Positions 16,986 to 25,412 of a DNA stretch of 47,185 nt are shown here, one piece after another. Numbering within the stretch: the stretch's first letter is position 1; each line of letters begins with the position of its first letter. This DNA comes from Oceanihabitans gracilariae (GTDB lineage: Bacteria; Bacteroidota; Bacteroidia; Flavobacteriales; Flavobacteriaceae). The notes below the pieces were generated by a model. It was not told the DNA's origin. It saw nothing but the letters and a program-made list of their open reading frames with translations, and made no database searches. A program made the translations under genes and the position numbers. Location of the stretch: positions 1 through 47,185 of the forward strand of contig NZ_JBHULM010000045.1 of NCBI RefSeq assembly GCF_042684485.1. Direction: 5' to 3'.

Positions 16986-18182
16986 TTATATTTTGATTTC
17001 AAATTTAAGATAATATGGCTTAGAAAGTTTATCTGGCGCATAACAATCTGTCACAAAATCCACCGCTTTTATTATAAAGACATCATTTTGTACCCAATGG
17101 ATAGAAAAAATAGCATCCATACTTCCTGCATTATTCTTTTTAAAAGGATAAGACCAAGATTGTGGCGTATAACCAAACATCGATATATATTTATTCTTTT
17201 TATCTTTTTTATATAACTGAAAATAGGTATCATGATAACATTCGGTTTGATCGTATGTTATTAAAACAGCATAGTCTTTATTTGGTGATATATACGGATA
17301 GCCTTGAAATACATTTAAAGTATCTCCTGTTTTCTTGCTTATTTCGGTATGAATTTCTGGCATAAAAAACATGCTTTCTGAAACCATATAACTAGTTGGG
17401 AAATCTTCGTGCACAAAAACGTTATACGTTCGTGTTGGCGTGTATTCGGAGTTTAAATACGTAGTATCTTTTAATACTAGCTTTTTAGCTTTTTCAAAAT
17501 GAAGTACAATACGTCCATTTATTTTCTTTGGCACTTCATTTAAAGGATTAGCCTCTTTTTCTAAAACATTAAAATCAGTAATATTAACTTTTTTAATATC
17601 TAAGAATTCTCTTAAATCGACCTTTGATTCATTACCCTTTTCGCCAGTAGACAAATAATTATAATCATATAATGAATCCTCCTCTGCATTTGAATTGTTT
17701 TCATATAAAAAGCCTTCAAAAACAAATCCTATATCTTCCTTTTTTACAAACCATTTATAGTCATATTGGTTGGCACTAACTTGGATTTTCTCATTGCTCC
17801 AGGCAGTAACCACCTTTGCTTTTCTACCTGAAATAATTTGATTTTTATCTTTTAGGGTTATAGAATCCTTAGTATAATCCAGAATATACACACTTTCACC
17901 AAAATCTAATTTACCGATTTTATTCCCTAAAGAATCTCTAACATTAAGGCCGTTAATAGCATTTACTGTTCGTATTTGCAAAGCTTCCATTTCTTTAGGC
18001 GTAAACCATTTGTAAATAGAATCTTGCAAAACAATAGTAGCATCTGTTTTTTGTTCCTGTGCATTATTTTCTGTTGCAACCACAACAGAATCTGTATTAT
18101 TCACCAACACCTTTTTACGGTTGGTTTCCTTTTTACAAGCAAAAACCAAGATGGAAACGAAAATAAAACACCATTTTTTCAT
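16986..18182 (-). CDS. Lipoprotein with SH3-like domain, unknown function
   Basis: 398 residues. The signal sequence ends at lipobox VFAC with Cys16, followed by Lys/Asn-rich residues typical of a surface or periplasmic lipoprotein linker. Residues about 75-130 look like a bacterial SH3 domain (LNVRDSLGNKIGKLDFGESV). A second half (about 220-398) is beta-rich, with GRIVLHFEKAKKLVLKDT and SWSYPFKKNNAGSM, and has no motif I recognise. The ATG directly follows the prmC stop codon with no gap, so it is co-translated with it. SH3 domains of this type often bind peptidoglycan; here that is inference. Confidence 0.7.
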   Translation of the reverse strand: MKKWCFIFVSILVFACKKETNRKKVLVNNTDSVVVATENNAQEQKTDATIVLQDSIYKWFTPKEMEALQIRTVNAINGLNVRDSLGNKIGKLDFGESVYILDYTKDSITLKDKNQIISGRKAKVVTAWSNEKIQVSANQYDYKWFVKKEDIGFVFEGFLYENNSNAEEDSLYDYNYLSTGEKGNESKVDLREFLDIKKVNITDFNVLEKEANPLNEVPKKINGRIVLHFEKAKKLVLKDTTYLNSEYTPTRTYNVFVHEDFPTSYMVSESMFFMPEIHTEISKKTGDTLNVFQGYPYISPNKDYAVLITYDQTECYHDTYFQLYKKDKKNKYISMFGYTPQSWSYPFKKNNAGSMDAIFSIHWVQNDVFIIKAVDFVTDCYAPDKLSKPYYLKFEIKI

Positions 18183-19046
18183 CTACCCTTTTACCCCTTT
18201 TAGCATTCTATCTTTGCCAAAAAAATCTTTCTTTAATTCTATATCTTTAAAGTCATTTTCTTGCAACAACGTAAGCATTTCTTTACCAAGATATTCGTTT
18301 ATTTCAAAATACAATTCGCCTTTTGCTTTTAATTTAGCAATTGCAAATGCTGTTATTGCGTTATAAAACTGTAAGGGATTATCATCTTCTACAAACAAGG
18401 CTAAATGTGGTTCGTTTGCTAATACATTGGTACGCATTTCTTGTTTTTCAAGATTGCGAACGTATGGAGGATTAGATACTATAATATCAAACTCTACATT
18501 TTCTAATTTTAAATCACAGGTGCTTTGGTTTAAAATATCTGCAGAAATAAACGTTACCTCTACCTCATTTAAAACAGCGTTTTCTTTTGCTTTTTCTAGG
18601 GCTTTTTCAGAAACATCTAGCGCGTAAACCTTAGCATTTGGCAAATTTTTAGCCAACGAAATAGCTATACAACCCGTTCCTGTACCAATATCTAAAACAG
18701 TTAAAGGTTTACTCCTTTTATTAGAAACTATAACCCATTCTACAAGTTCTTCGGTTTCTGGTCGTGGTATTAAGGTATGCGCATTTACTTTAAATGGTAA
18801 ACCATAAAATTCTGTTTCTCCTATTATATACTGAATTGGTTCTTGTTCTTTTAACCTGTTTAACGCTTGTAATAGCAACTCTTCTTCTGCTTTTGAAATT
18901 GTTTTTTCAGGCTCTAAGGCTAATTTTAACCTTGTAAAATAGCAATACGATTCTATTAACAAATAGAAAAAACTACTCACCTCCTCTTTACCATAAATAG
19001 CATCAAGCTCTTTATGAAACGCTTCTTTTATTGTTTTTAATTTCAT
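18183..19046 (-). CDS. prmC: Peptide chain release factor N5-glutamine methyltransferase PrmC
   Basis: 287 residues. It methylates the glutamine of the GGQ motif in release factors RF1 and RF2. The N-terminal helical domain contains RLKEQEPIQYIIGETEFYG, a strong PrmC signature. The Rossmann methyltransferase domain has TVLDIGTGTGCIAISLAKNLP (motif I, about 115-135) and the catalytic NPPY in IVSNPPYVRN (about 185). RPETEELVEW is also present. It is 21 bases after the acetyltransferase gene and abuts the lipoprotein gene. Identification is secure. Confidence 0.95.
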   Translation of the reverse strand: MKLKTIKEAFHKELDAIYGKEEVSSFFYLLIESYCYFTRLKLALEPEKTISKAEEELLLQALNRLKEQEPIQYIIGETEFYGLPFKVNAHTLIPRPETEELVEWVIVSNKRSKPLTVLDIGTGTGCIAISLAKNLPNAKVYALDVSEKALEKAKENAVLNEVEVTFISADILNQSTCDLKLENVEFDIIVSNPPYVRNLEKQEMRTNVLANEPHLALFVEDDNPLQFYNAITAFAIAKLKAKGELYFEINEYLGKEMLTLLQENDFKDIELKKDFFGKDRMLKGVKG

Positions 19047-19067
19047 GTAAAAAATAGGATAAAGAAA

Positions 19068-19559
19068 TTACAAGTTTTTAAGCATCCAAACACCACAAGA
19101 AGAATGTCCTGTGTTTCCTAAAGGAGCTTCTAAATGTTTAAATCCAAAGGTTTCATAAATATGAATAGCAGCTTTTAAACTTGAAATAGTTTCTATATAA
19201 CATTGCTTATAGCCTAATGTTTTAGCAGCTTCTATACATTTTTCAAAAAGCGGTTTTCCAATTCCTTTACCTCTTATTTCTGGAGCAAAATACATTTTTT
19301 GAATTTCGCATATTTCGGTTTCAAAATCTTTTAAAGGCTTTATTCCTGCGCCACCAAAAACTTTTCTATCTAACTCTACAACATAATAAACCTCGTTATT
19401 ATTTTGGTAAGACTCAAACATTTTAGTGGTCTCAACATCCTCATAAGCTGTACCAACTAACGGAATGTCAAAATCATGAAAACAACCTCTAATAGCAGCT
19501 TCTATTTGCGCATTATCCTTTTGTTCAATTTCTCTTATAATGATATTGCTATTACTCAC
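19068..19559 (-). CDS. GNAT-family N-acetyltransferase
   Basis: 163 residues, a single GNAT domain. Acetyl-CoA binding motif A is visible as MYFAPEIRGKGIGKPLFEKC (about residues 89-108; RGKGIG is the Q/R-x-x-G-x-G/A loop), and motif B as YETFGFKHL. The substrate is unknown; it is similar to small YafP/ElaA-like acetyltransferases. It is first in the operon with prmC and ligA and diverges from the LEA-like lipoprotein gene, with 51 bases between the two starts. Confidence 0.85.
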   Translation of the reverse strand: MSNSNIIIREIEQKDNAQIEAAIRGCFHDFDIPLVGTAYEDVETTKMFESYQNNNEVYYVVELDRKVFGGAGIKPLKDFETEICEIQKMYFAPEIRGKGIGKPLFEKCIEAAKTLGYKQCYIETISSLKAAIHIYETFGFKHLEAPLGNTGHSSCGVWMLKNL

Positions 19560-19577
19560 TTTTAAATATTATTTTTG
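19546..19577 (+). promoter_or_regulatory. Promoter TTG-N21-TATTTTTG of the LEA lipoprotein-ribD unit
   Basis: TTG at 19546-19548, 21 bases, then TATTTTTG at 19570-19577. This lies inside the accepted 17-23 spacing for flavobacteria. The predicted start is about 19584, giving a leader near 27 bases to the ATG at 19611. Confidence 0.6.
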
Positions 19578-19610
19578 CTGTGAAGATACATTAAATCTAA
19601 AAAAATTTAA

Positions 19611-20066
19611 ATGAAGAAGCTTATAATCTTATTAACAGTAATAGGTACTTTTTTAAGTTGTTCTGTTAAAGAGAAACCTGAGTTTTTAAGAGTAGACAAC
19701 ATAAAAGTAGACGATACTAACTCTAAATACATTACCCTTAGTGCAGATGCCTATTTTATAAACCCTAATGATATAAGTGGCGAATTAAAAACCGATGAGA
19801 TTAAAGTTTTTGTTAACAACAACCAAATGGCAACGGTTAAAACAAAAAGCTTTAAAGTACCTGCAAGAAAAGAATTTTCTATTCCTTTAGAAGCAAATGT
19901 ACCTACAGATAGCCTTTTAAGCAACAAAAGCTTGAGTGGTTTATTAGGTAGCTTATTAAGTCAGAAAATGAAAGTACAATACAAAGGACAAATTAAATAT
20001 AAGGTATTTGGTTTTTCACATACCTATGATGTAGACGAAACCGAAAACGTTAAAATAAAATTCTAA
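19611..20066 (+). CDS. LEA type 2-like lipoprotein
   Basis: 151 residues. The lipoprotein signal has Cys17 in FLSC. The mature region is one beta-sandwich of the LEA-2 (water-stress/hypersensitive response) type: YITLSADAYFINPNDISGELK, then VPARKEFSIPLEANVPTD and a closing KYKVFGFSHTYDVDETENV. Bacterial members are envelope proteins of unclear function, possibly in desiccation or membrane stability. It has its own promoter at 19546-19577. Its stop codon is 1 base before the proposed start of ribD, implying coupled translation. Confidence 0.8.
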   Translation: MKKLIILLTVIGTFLSCSVKEKPEFLRVDNIKVDDTNSKYITLSADAYFINPNDISGELKTDEIKVFVNNNQMATVKTKSFKVPARKEFSIPLEANVPTDSLLSNKSLSGLLGSLLSQKMKVQYKGQIKYKVFGFSHTYDVDETENVKIKF

Positions 20067-20067
20067 A

Positions 20068-21051
20068 ATTATTACACACAAAGACTACATACAACGCTGC
20101 ATACAAATTGCAAAACTAGGCTTAGGAAGCACTAGGCCAAACCCAATGGTTGGAGCTGTAATTGTACACAACAACAAAATTATTGCAGAAGGCTACACAA
20201 GTGCTTATGGTGGCAATCATGCAGAAGTAAATGCAATACAGGCTGTACAAGACAAAACACTTTTAACCGAAGCAACCTTATATGTTACCTTAGAACCTTG
20301 TAGTCATTTTGGTAAAACACCTCCTTGTAGCGACTTAATTATTAGAAACAAAATACCTAATGTGGTTATTGGTTGTGTAGATGATAATCCTGAAGTAGCA
20401 GGAAAAGGAATTAAAAAACTAAGAGACTCTGGTTGCCATGTAACGGTTGGTGTTTTAGAGGAAGAATGTAAAGAACACCACAAACGTTTTTTTACTTTTC
20501 ACAATAAAAAACGTCCTTATATTATTTTAAAATGGGCTGAAACTACAGACGGTTTTATTGCGCCAAAAACAAAAAATGAAAACAAACCTGTTTGGATAAC
20601 TAACAAAATATCTAGACAATTAGTACACAAATGGCGTGCCCAAGAGCAAGCAATTTTAGTTGGCACAAACACTGTTATACAAGACAACCCAAGCTTAACC
20701 GTTAGAGATTTTGTTGGCAACAACCCAACTCGTGTGGTTTTAGATAAAAACAATACACTTAACCATACTTTTTCTGTTTTTAATACCGAAGCTAAAACTA
20801 TTGTTTTAAAAGAAAAAACAGCTAAAACCATTTGTCAAGCAATACACAAGCACGATATTAATTCTATTATTATTGAAGGAGGAGCACAAACATTACAAAT
20901 GTTTATTAATGAAAACCTTTGGGATGAAGCAAGAGTATTTACAGGAAACGTTTTGTTTAAAGAAGGCGTAAAAGCGCCCAAGTTTTCGGGTAAACTAGTT
21001 GCTACAGAAACCATATTAACAGATACTCTTAAAACATTTATTAACGATTAA
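20068..21051 (+). CDS. ribD: Bifunctional RibD: diaminohydroxyphosphoribosylaminopyrimidine deaminase / uracil reductase
   Basis: 327 residues when started at ATT 20068. It performs the second and third steps of riboflavin synthesis. The N-terminal deaminase has the zinc site His51-Ala-Glu53 (GGNHAEVNAI) and Cys78/Cys87 in PCSHFGKTPPC. The C-terminal reductase has VGTNTVIQDNPSLTVR and IIEGGAQTLQ. The first ATG (20146) encodes the Met inside the conserved PNPMVG motif and would remove the first helix and part of the fold. In-frame upstream codons read ITHKDYIQRCIQIAKLGLGS, the expected RibD N-terminus, back to an in-frame TAA at about 20056. That interval has no ATG, GTG or TTG. The likely start is therefore ATT at 20068 or 20071, right after the previous stop. 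Function is secure; the start is inferred. Confidence 0.88.
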   Translation: MITHKDYIQRCIQIAKLGLGSTRPNPMVGAVIVHNNKIIAEGYTSAYGGNHAEVNAIQAVQDKTLLTEATLYVTLEPCSHFGKTPPCSDLIIRNKIPNVVIGCVDDNPEVAGKGIKKLRDSGCHVTVGVLEEECKEHHKRFFTFHNKKRPYIILKWAETTDGFIAPKTKNENKPVWITNKISRQLVHKWRAQEQAILVGTNTVIQDNPSLTVRDFVGNNPTRVVLDKNNTLNHTFSVFNTEAKTIVLKEKTAKTICQAIHKHDINSIIIEGGAQTLQMFINENLWDEARVFTGNVLFKEGVKAPKFSGKLVATETILTDTLKTFIND

Positions 21052-21114
21052 AACTTTGCTATTCTTTCTGTAAAAGCAAAAACCCACAATACAAGTACTA
21101 ACTAAACAGATTCC

Positions 21115-21122
21115 TATCTTTG
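21115..21122 (+). promoter_or_regulatory. -7 box of the HAD phosphatase gene
   Basis: TATCTTTG matches TAnnTTTG exactly, 22 bases before the ATG at 21144. There is no good TTG upstream. Confidence 0.5.
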
Positions 21123-21143
21123 TAGGAATGACAAAAAATAAAT

Positions 21144-21755
21144 ATGATTAAAAACCTAATTTTCGATTTTGGAGATGTGTTTATCAACCTAGACAAAGCT
21201 GGTGCCATGCAAAATGCACTACAAACTTTTGAAGTAGAAACACTACCAGAAGAACTAGTTGCTATTAACACCTTATATGAACAAGGATTAATCTCTACCG
21301 AAGAATTTTTAGATTTCTATCAAGAAAATTTTCCCAAATTAACAGAAGTTGAAATTATAGATGCTTGGAACTTCATTCTGAAAGATTTTCCGCGTAAGCG
21401 ATTAGAATTTATTCAACAATTGGCTGCCGAAAAAAAGTACACCCTTATATTACTAAGTAACACTAACGAATTACATATAAATAGCATAATAGAAAATGTA
21501 GCTTTCTTCGAAGATTTTAAAAAATGCTTCGATGCTTTTTACCTTTCGCATGAAATTCAATTACGAAAACCAAATGCCAATATTTATGAGTTTGTACTTG
21601 AAGAAAACAAACTAAAAGCAGAAGAATCTTTTTTTATTGATGACACTTTAGAAAACACCGAAGCAGCCAAACAATTAGGTATTCATGTTTGGAATATTGA
21701 CGAAACCAAAGAAGACATCTCTCAATTATTTAGCTTACATAAAGACTTATTTTAA
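21144..21755 (+). CDS. HAD-superfamily phosphatase, subfamily IA
   Basis: 203 residues. All four HAD motifs are present: motif I DFGDVFINLD (nucleophile Asp at residue 8), motif II LLSNTNELH (about 115), motif III Lys in LRKPNANIYEF (about 150), and motif IV FFIDDTLENTEAA (about 170). The helical cap between motif I and II is subfamily IA. The sequence resembles YihX-like sugar-phosphate phosphatases, but the substrate cannot be fixed. The next gene begins directly after its stop codon, so the two are co-transcribed. Confidence 0.88.
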   Translation: MIKNLIFDFGDVFINLDKAGAMQNALQTFEVETLPEELVAINTLYEQGLISTEEFLDFYQENFPKLTEVEIIDAWNFILKDFPRKRLEFIQQLAAEKKYTLILLSNTNELHINSIIENVAFFEDFKKCFDAFYLSHEIQLRKPNANIYEFVLEENKLKAEESFFIDDTLENTEAAKQLGIHVWNIDETKEDISQLFSLHKDLF

Positions 21756-22607
21756 ATGTATTTACTATTAAGTATTTTAAGCTCTACGCTTATATTTATT
21801 GTATTTAAGCTGCTTACCAAGTATAAAATTAGCACCATACACACCATAACAGTTAACTATTTTGTTGCTTTTGCTATAGGTATTTCCTCTTACAACCAAC
21901 CAATAACTGCACAAAACACCATATATAGTGATTGGTTTTTAGGAGCATTATTTTTAGGCTTTTTATTTATTAGCATCTTTTTTGTAATGGCTACAACTGC
22001 TCAAAAAAATGGTGTTTCGGTAGCTTCTGTAGCTTCTAAAATGAGTGTGGTTATACCTATAATTTTTGGTATTTACATGTATAATGAAAGCACAGGACTT
22101 CAAAAGATAATAGGAATTTGTTTTGCATTAGTTGCTGTGTATTTGGCTTCAGTAAAATCATACGCTCAAGTTGATTTTAAAAAAAACTTAGCACTACCCA
22201 TTCTACTTTTTATAGGATCTGGAACTATTGACACCTCCATAAAATATATTGAAACTACACATGTGCCAGAAAATGGTATCCCTATATTTTCAGCCTCTAT
22301 ATTTGGTATTGCTGCTATTTTAGGAGTACTTACAACACTTGTAAAAAAAGACTTTGGTTTTAACCTAAAAAGCTTGGTAAGTGGTTTTATTCTAGGAATT
22401 GTAAACTATGGTTCTATATACTTTTTATTAAAAGCTTTAGATCATGAATTGTTTGAAAGCTCTACCCTTTTTACTGTAAATCATGTAGGGATCATGATGC
22501 TTTCTACCTTAGTAGGTTTGTTGGTTTTTAGAGAAAAACTATCTGTAAAAAACTGGATAGGACTAGGTTTGGCTGTTGTAGCTATAACATTAGTGACTTT
22601 AGCGTAA
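21756..22607 (+). CDS. EamA/DMT-family membrane transporter
   Basis: 283 residues with ten predicted transmembrane helices in two five-helix halves. The EamA pattern is clear: MATTAQKNGVSVASVASKMS in the first half, and FTVNHVGIMMLSTLVGLLVFREKL followed by NWIGLGLAVVAI in the second. Drug/metabolite transporters of this kind move small metabolites across the inner membrane; the substrate here is unknown. It starts on the base after the HAD phosphatase stop codon. A terminator follows at 22688-22728. Confidence 0.87.
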   Translation: MYLLLSILSSTLIFIVFKLLTKYKISTIHTITVNYFVAFAIGISSYNQPITAQNTIYSDWFLGALFLGFLFISIFFVMATTAQKNGVSVASVASKMSVVIPIIFGIYMYNESTGLQKIIGICFALVAVYLASVKSYAQVDFKKNLALPILLFIGSGTIDTSIKYIETTHVPENGIPIFSASIFGIAAILGVLTTLVKKDFGFNLKSLVSGFILGIVNYGSIYFLLKALDHELFESSTLFTVNHVGIMMLSTLVGLLVFREKLSVKNWIGLGLAVVAITLVTLA

Positions 22608-22687
22608 TACTAAACTTTAATAAACAAATACAAATAACACGATCTACAAAAAGGTAATTATAAAATAACAGCAACCATACTTTAATA

Positions 22688-22728
22688 AAAAACGTCCGTC
22701 ATAATTTTAATGATTGGGCGTTTTTTTA
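22688..22728 (+). terminator. Intrinsic terminator after the EamA gene
   Basis: AAACGTCC pairs with GGGCGTTT (one G-T pair), with a further imperfect ATCA/TGAT region inside, followed by seven T. It lies about 80 bases past the stop codon at 22607. Confidence 0.75.
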
Positions 22729-22753
22729 TATCATTGATGTTTTAGCAACTACA

Positions 22754-23368
22754 ATGACTATTAAAGACACTTACAAAACAATTACAGAAGCTTCAGAAGA
22801 AACACTGTTTAAAGATAAAAACTCCAAATTCTTTAGTTATGCTTTTCCTATTCAAAATGAAGAAGATGCTAAACAACATATTGAAGCACTAAAAAAACAA
22901 CACCATTCTGCAAGACATTGGTGTTATGCCTACCAATTTGGTACCGAAGAAAACAACCTTTCTTACAGAGCAAATGACGATGGCGAACCAAATAATAGTG
23001 CAGGAATGCCTATTTACGGACAAATTCAATCTTTTGATGTTACCAACATACTTATTGTAGTGGTACGCTATTTTGGAGGCGTAAAACTAGGTGTAGGAGG
23101 CTTAATAAATGCATACAAAACAGGAGCTCAAATGGCTTTAGAAGCTTCTAATATTGTTGAAAAAACAATTAACATACAGTATTGCATCTCTTTTGAATAC
23201 AAAAACATGAATAAAGTAATGCGTATTATAAAAGAGAAAAACTTACAGGTTACTAATCAAATTTTAGAATTAGATTGTAAAGTATTTATTTCGGTTAGAA
23301 AAAGAGACTCGAAAGCAATTTTTGAAACTTTTAATAATCAATTTGAAATTCAAATTAAAGCGGTTTAG
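22754..23368 (+). CDS. yigZ: YigZ/IMPACT family protein
   Basis: 204 residues. The N-terminal IMPACT domain (1-125) has KFFSYAFPIQNEEDA, SARHWCYAYQFG, NDDGEPNNSAGMPIYGQI and VVRYFGGVKLGVGGLI, all conserved in the family. The C-terminal ~75 residues are a ferredoxin-like DUF1949 domain. The bacterial role is not settled; ribosome or translation association has been proposed for relatives. It is convergent with the thioesterase gene, 9 bases apart. Confidence 0.9.
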   Translation: MTIKDTYKTITEASEETLFKDKNSKFFSYAFPIQNEEDAKQHIEALKKQHHSARHWCYAYQFGTEENNLSYRANDDGEPNNSAGMPIYGQIQSFDVTNILIVVVRYFGGVKLGVGGLINAYKTGAQMALEASNIVEKTINIQYCISFEYKNMNKVMRIIKEKNLQVTNQILELDCKVFISVRKRDSKAIFETFNNQFEIQIKAV

Positions 23369-23377
23369 CTTCAGCTT

Positions 23378-23770
23378 TTATAACTTATCTAAAATATAAT
23401 CTGGACACTTCATTGGTCTTTTTGTTTTCATGTTAATAAAGGCTAACACAGTGCTTGCTTCTACCAAAATTTCATCTGCCTCATTGGTAATAACATAGTC
23501 AAACTCAATCTTAACAGAAGGTGTTTTTTTAAGTTGGGTTTTTACTTTAATAACCTCATCATAGTAGGCTGATTTCTTATATTTTAGAGCCATAGAAATT
23601 ACAGGAAGCATTACACCTTCTTTTTCCATTTTACTGTAAGAAATACCAAAGGTTCTCAACCACTCTGTTCTTCCCATTTCTAGGTATAATGGGTAATTAG
23701 CATGATGTACTACACCCATTTGGTCTGTTTCACCATATCTAATTCTTATAAAAATTTCATTCACTTTCAT
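23378..23770 (-). CDS. Acyl-CoA thioesterase, 4HBT/YbgC-like hotdog fold
   Basis: 130 residues, one hotdog domain. The 4HBT/YbgC signature is at residues 8-35: IRYGETDQMGVVHHANYPLY then EMGRTEWLR, with the catalytic Asp16 in the DQMGVVHHANY loop. It hydrolyses acyl-CoA (or acyl-ACP) thioesters; the chain length is unknown. It diverges from dnaA with a 182-base gap. The full family length and an intact active site suggest a working enzyme. Confidence 0.9.
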   Translation of the reverse strand: MKVNEIFIRIRYGETDQMGVVHHANYPLYLEMGRTEWLRTFGISYSKMEKEGVMLPVISMALKYKKSAYYDEVIKVKTQLKKTPSVKIEFDYVITNEADEILVEASTVLAFINMKTKRPMKCPDYILDKL

Positions 23771-23833
23771 AGTATTATTTCAATAATTTTTTGTAGTTTC
23801 GAATATAGATTAAACATGCAAAAAAAATTCTTA

Positions 23834-23900
23834 ATAATCAACATTAAAATATTTTTTTATTAATAATTTTGTTCACATATTTGCCGAGCTATAATCAACA
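23834..23900 (+). promoter_or_regulatory. Two direct repeats ATAATCAACA in the dnaA upstream region
   Basis: The 10-mer ATAATCAACA occurs at 23834-23843 and 23891-23900. Its last nine bases differ from the DnaA box TTATCCACA at two positions. The region between is strongly A/T-rich and includes a likely -7 box (CATATTTG, 23876-23883). The repeats may be DnaA autoregulation sites; the match is weak. Confidence 0.35.
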
Positions 23901-23925
23901 AGAGGAAATCAATTCCTCTTTTTTT
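23901..23925 (+). terminator. Terminator-like hairpin in the dnaA leader
   Basis: A perfect stem AGAGGAA / TTCCTCT (23901-23907 and 23913-23919) with loop ATCAA is followed directly by six more T. It stands 28 bases before the dnaA ATG and after the likely transcript start (~23890), so it is inside the leader rather than after an upstream gene. It could be an attenuator. Confidence 0.6.
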
Positions 23926-23952
23926 AACTAACAATAAATTTCACAAAAAATA

Positions 23953-25380
23953 ATGAGTATTACTGCGCAATCGGCTTGGAATAATTGTCTTAATTTTATA
24001 AAAGATAACATCCAACCGCAAGCTTATAAAACTTGGTTTGAACCAATTGTTGCAGTTAAACTTGCAGATAATGCACTGAGCATTCAGGTACCAAGTAAAT
24101 TCTTTTATGAATGGCTTGAAGAACACTATGTAAAAATATTAAAAGTTGCACTTACTAAAGAGTTAGGCGAATCGGCCAAACTGGTTTACATTATTAAAAT
24201 GGAAAACACTTATGGTAACAAGCAACCTTTTACCGAGAAAATTCCTAGTTCTAACAGAACTGCTGTAAAAGCTCAAGATGTTGATATTCCTTTAAACAAT
24301 AAAAACCGCGAATTACGCAATCCTTTTATTATTCCAGGAATTAGAAATGTGAAAATTGAATCGCAATTAAATCCAAACTATAGTTTTGAGAATTTTTTAG
24401 AAGGAGACTCTAACCGTTTAGCTAGAAGCGCAGGATTAGCTGTTGCTAGTAAACCAGGAGGAACTTCTTTTAATCCTTTATTAATTTTTGGAGGTGTAGG
24501 ACTTGGTAAAACACACTTAGCACATGCTATTGGTGTTGACATTAAAGATAAATACCCAGAAAAAACAGTTTTATATATTTCTGCCGAAAAATTTACGCAA
24601 CAATATATAGACTCTGTTAAGAAGAATAATAGAAATGATTTTATTCATTTTTACCAAATAATAGACATCTTAATCATTGATGATGTACAATTTTTATCTG
24701 GTAAATCTGGAACTCAAGATGTATTCTTCCATATATTTAACCATTTACACCAAAACGGAAAGCAAGTTATTTTAACAAGTGACAAGGCTCCTGTGGATAT
24801 GCAAGATATTGAGCAACGCTTATTATCTAGATTTAAATGGGGACTTTCTGCAGAGTTGCAAAGTCCAGATTTTGAAACTCGTGTTTCTATATTAAAAAAC
24901 AAACTATATCGTGATGGTGTAGAAATGCCTGATGCTATTATTGAGTATGTTGCAAAACATATTAAAACAAACATTAGAGAATTAGAAGGCGCAATTATTT
25001 CTTTAATTGCACAATCTTCTTTTAACAAAAAAGAAGTTACAATTGATTTAGCTAAACAAGTAGTTGAAAAATTTGTTAAAAACACAAAACGCGAAGTTTC
25101 TATAGATTATATCCAGAAAATAGTTTCCGATTATTTTCAAATGGATGTAGACACACTGCAATCTAAAACAAGAAAACGTCATATTGTACAAGCAAGACAA
25201 CTTGCAATGTTTTTTGCTAAGAAATTAACAAAAGCATCCTTAGCAAGTATTGGTTCTCAAATAGGAAAACGTGATCATGCTACTGTACTTCATGCTTGTA
25301 AAACGGTAGACAACTTAACATCTACAGATAAACAGTTTAGAAAATACGTAGAAGATTTAACCAAAAAGCTTTCGGTTTAA
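23953..25380 (+). CDS. dnaA: Chromosomal replication initiator DnaA
   Basis: 475 residues. The domain I helical region (1-80) opens SAWNNCLNFIKDNIQPQAYKT, and domain II is a short linker (~85-140). Domain III is the AAA+ ATPase with Walker A GGVGLGKT (180-187), Walker B ILIIDDVQF (239-247) and SRFKWGL for the sensor/arginine finger. Domain IV is the DNA-binding domain with RKRHIVQARQLAMFF and the signature IGKRDHATVLHACKTV. It opens the replication origin. It is not next to dnaN here, which is common in Bacteroidota, and I see no cluster of DnaA boxes that would mark oriC. The upstream leader has a hairpin at 23901. Identification is secure. Confidence 0.98.
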   Translation: MSITAQSAWNNCLNFIKDNIQPQAYKTWFEPIVAVKLADNALSIQVPSKFFYEWLEEHYVKILKVALTKELGESAKLVYIIKMENTYGNKQPFTEKIPSSNRTAVKAQDVDIPLNNKNRELRNPFIIPGIRNVKIESQLNPNYSFENFLEGDSNRLARSAGLAVASKPGGTSFNPLLIFGGVGLGKTHLAHAIGVDIKDKYPEKTVLYISAEKFTQQYIDSVKKNNRNDFIHFYQIIDILIIDDVQFLSGKSGTQDVFFHIFNHLHQNGKQVILTSDKAPVDMQDIEQRLLSRFKWGLSAELQSPDFETRVSILKNKLYRDGVEMPDAIIEYVAKHIKTNIRELEGAIISLIAQSSFNKKEVTIDLAKQVVEKFVKNTKREVSIDYIQKIVSDYFQMDVDTLQSKTRKRHIVQARQLAMFFAKKLTKASLASIGSQIGKRDHATVLHACKTVDNLTSTDKQFRKYVEDLTKKLSV

Positions 25381-25412
25381 GCTTGTAACAATTACCTTTT
25401 TTTTAAAATATT

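Noticed and set aside
23771..23952. Replication origin next to dnaA
   Set aside because: AT-rich, but only two poor DnaA-box-like repeats. dnaA is often far from oriC in Bacteroidota, and the leftward 5S gene does not fit an origin here.
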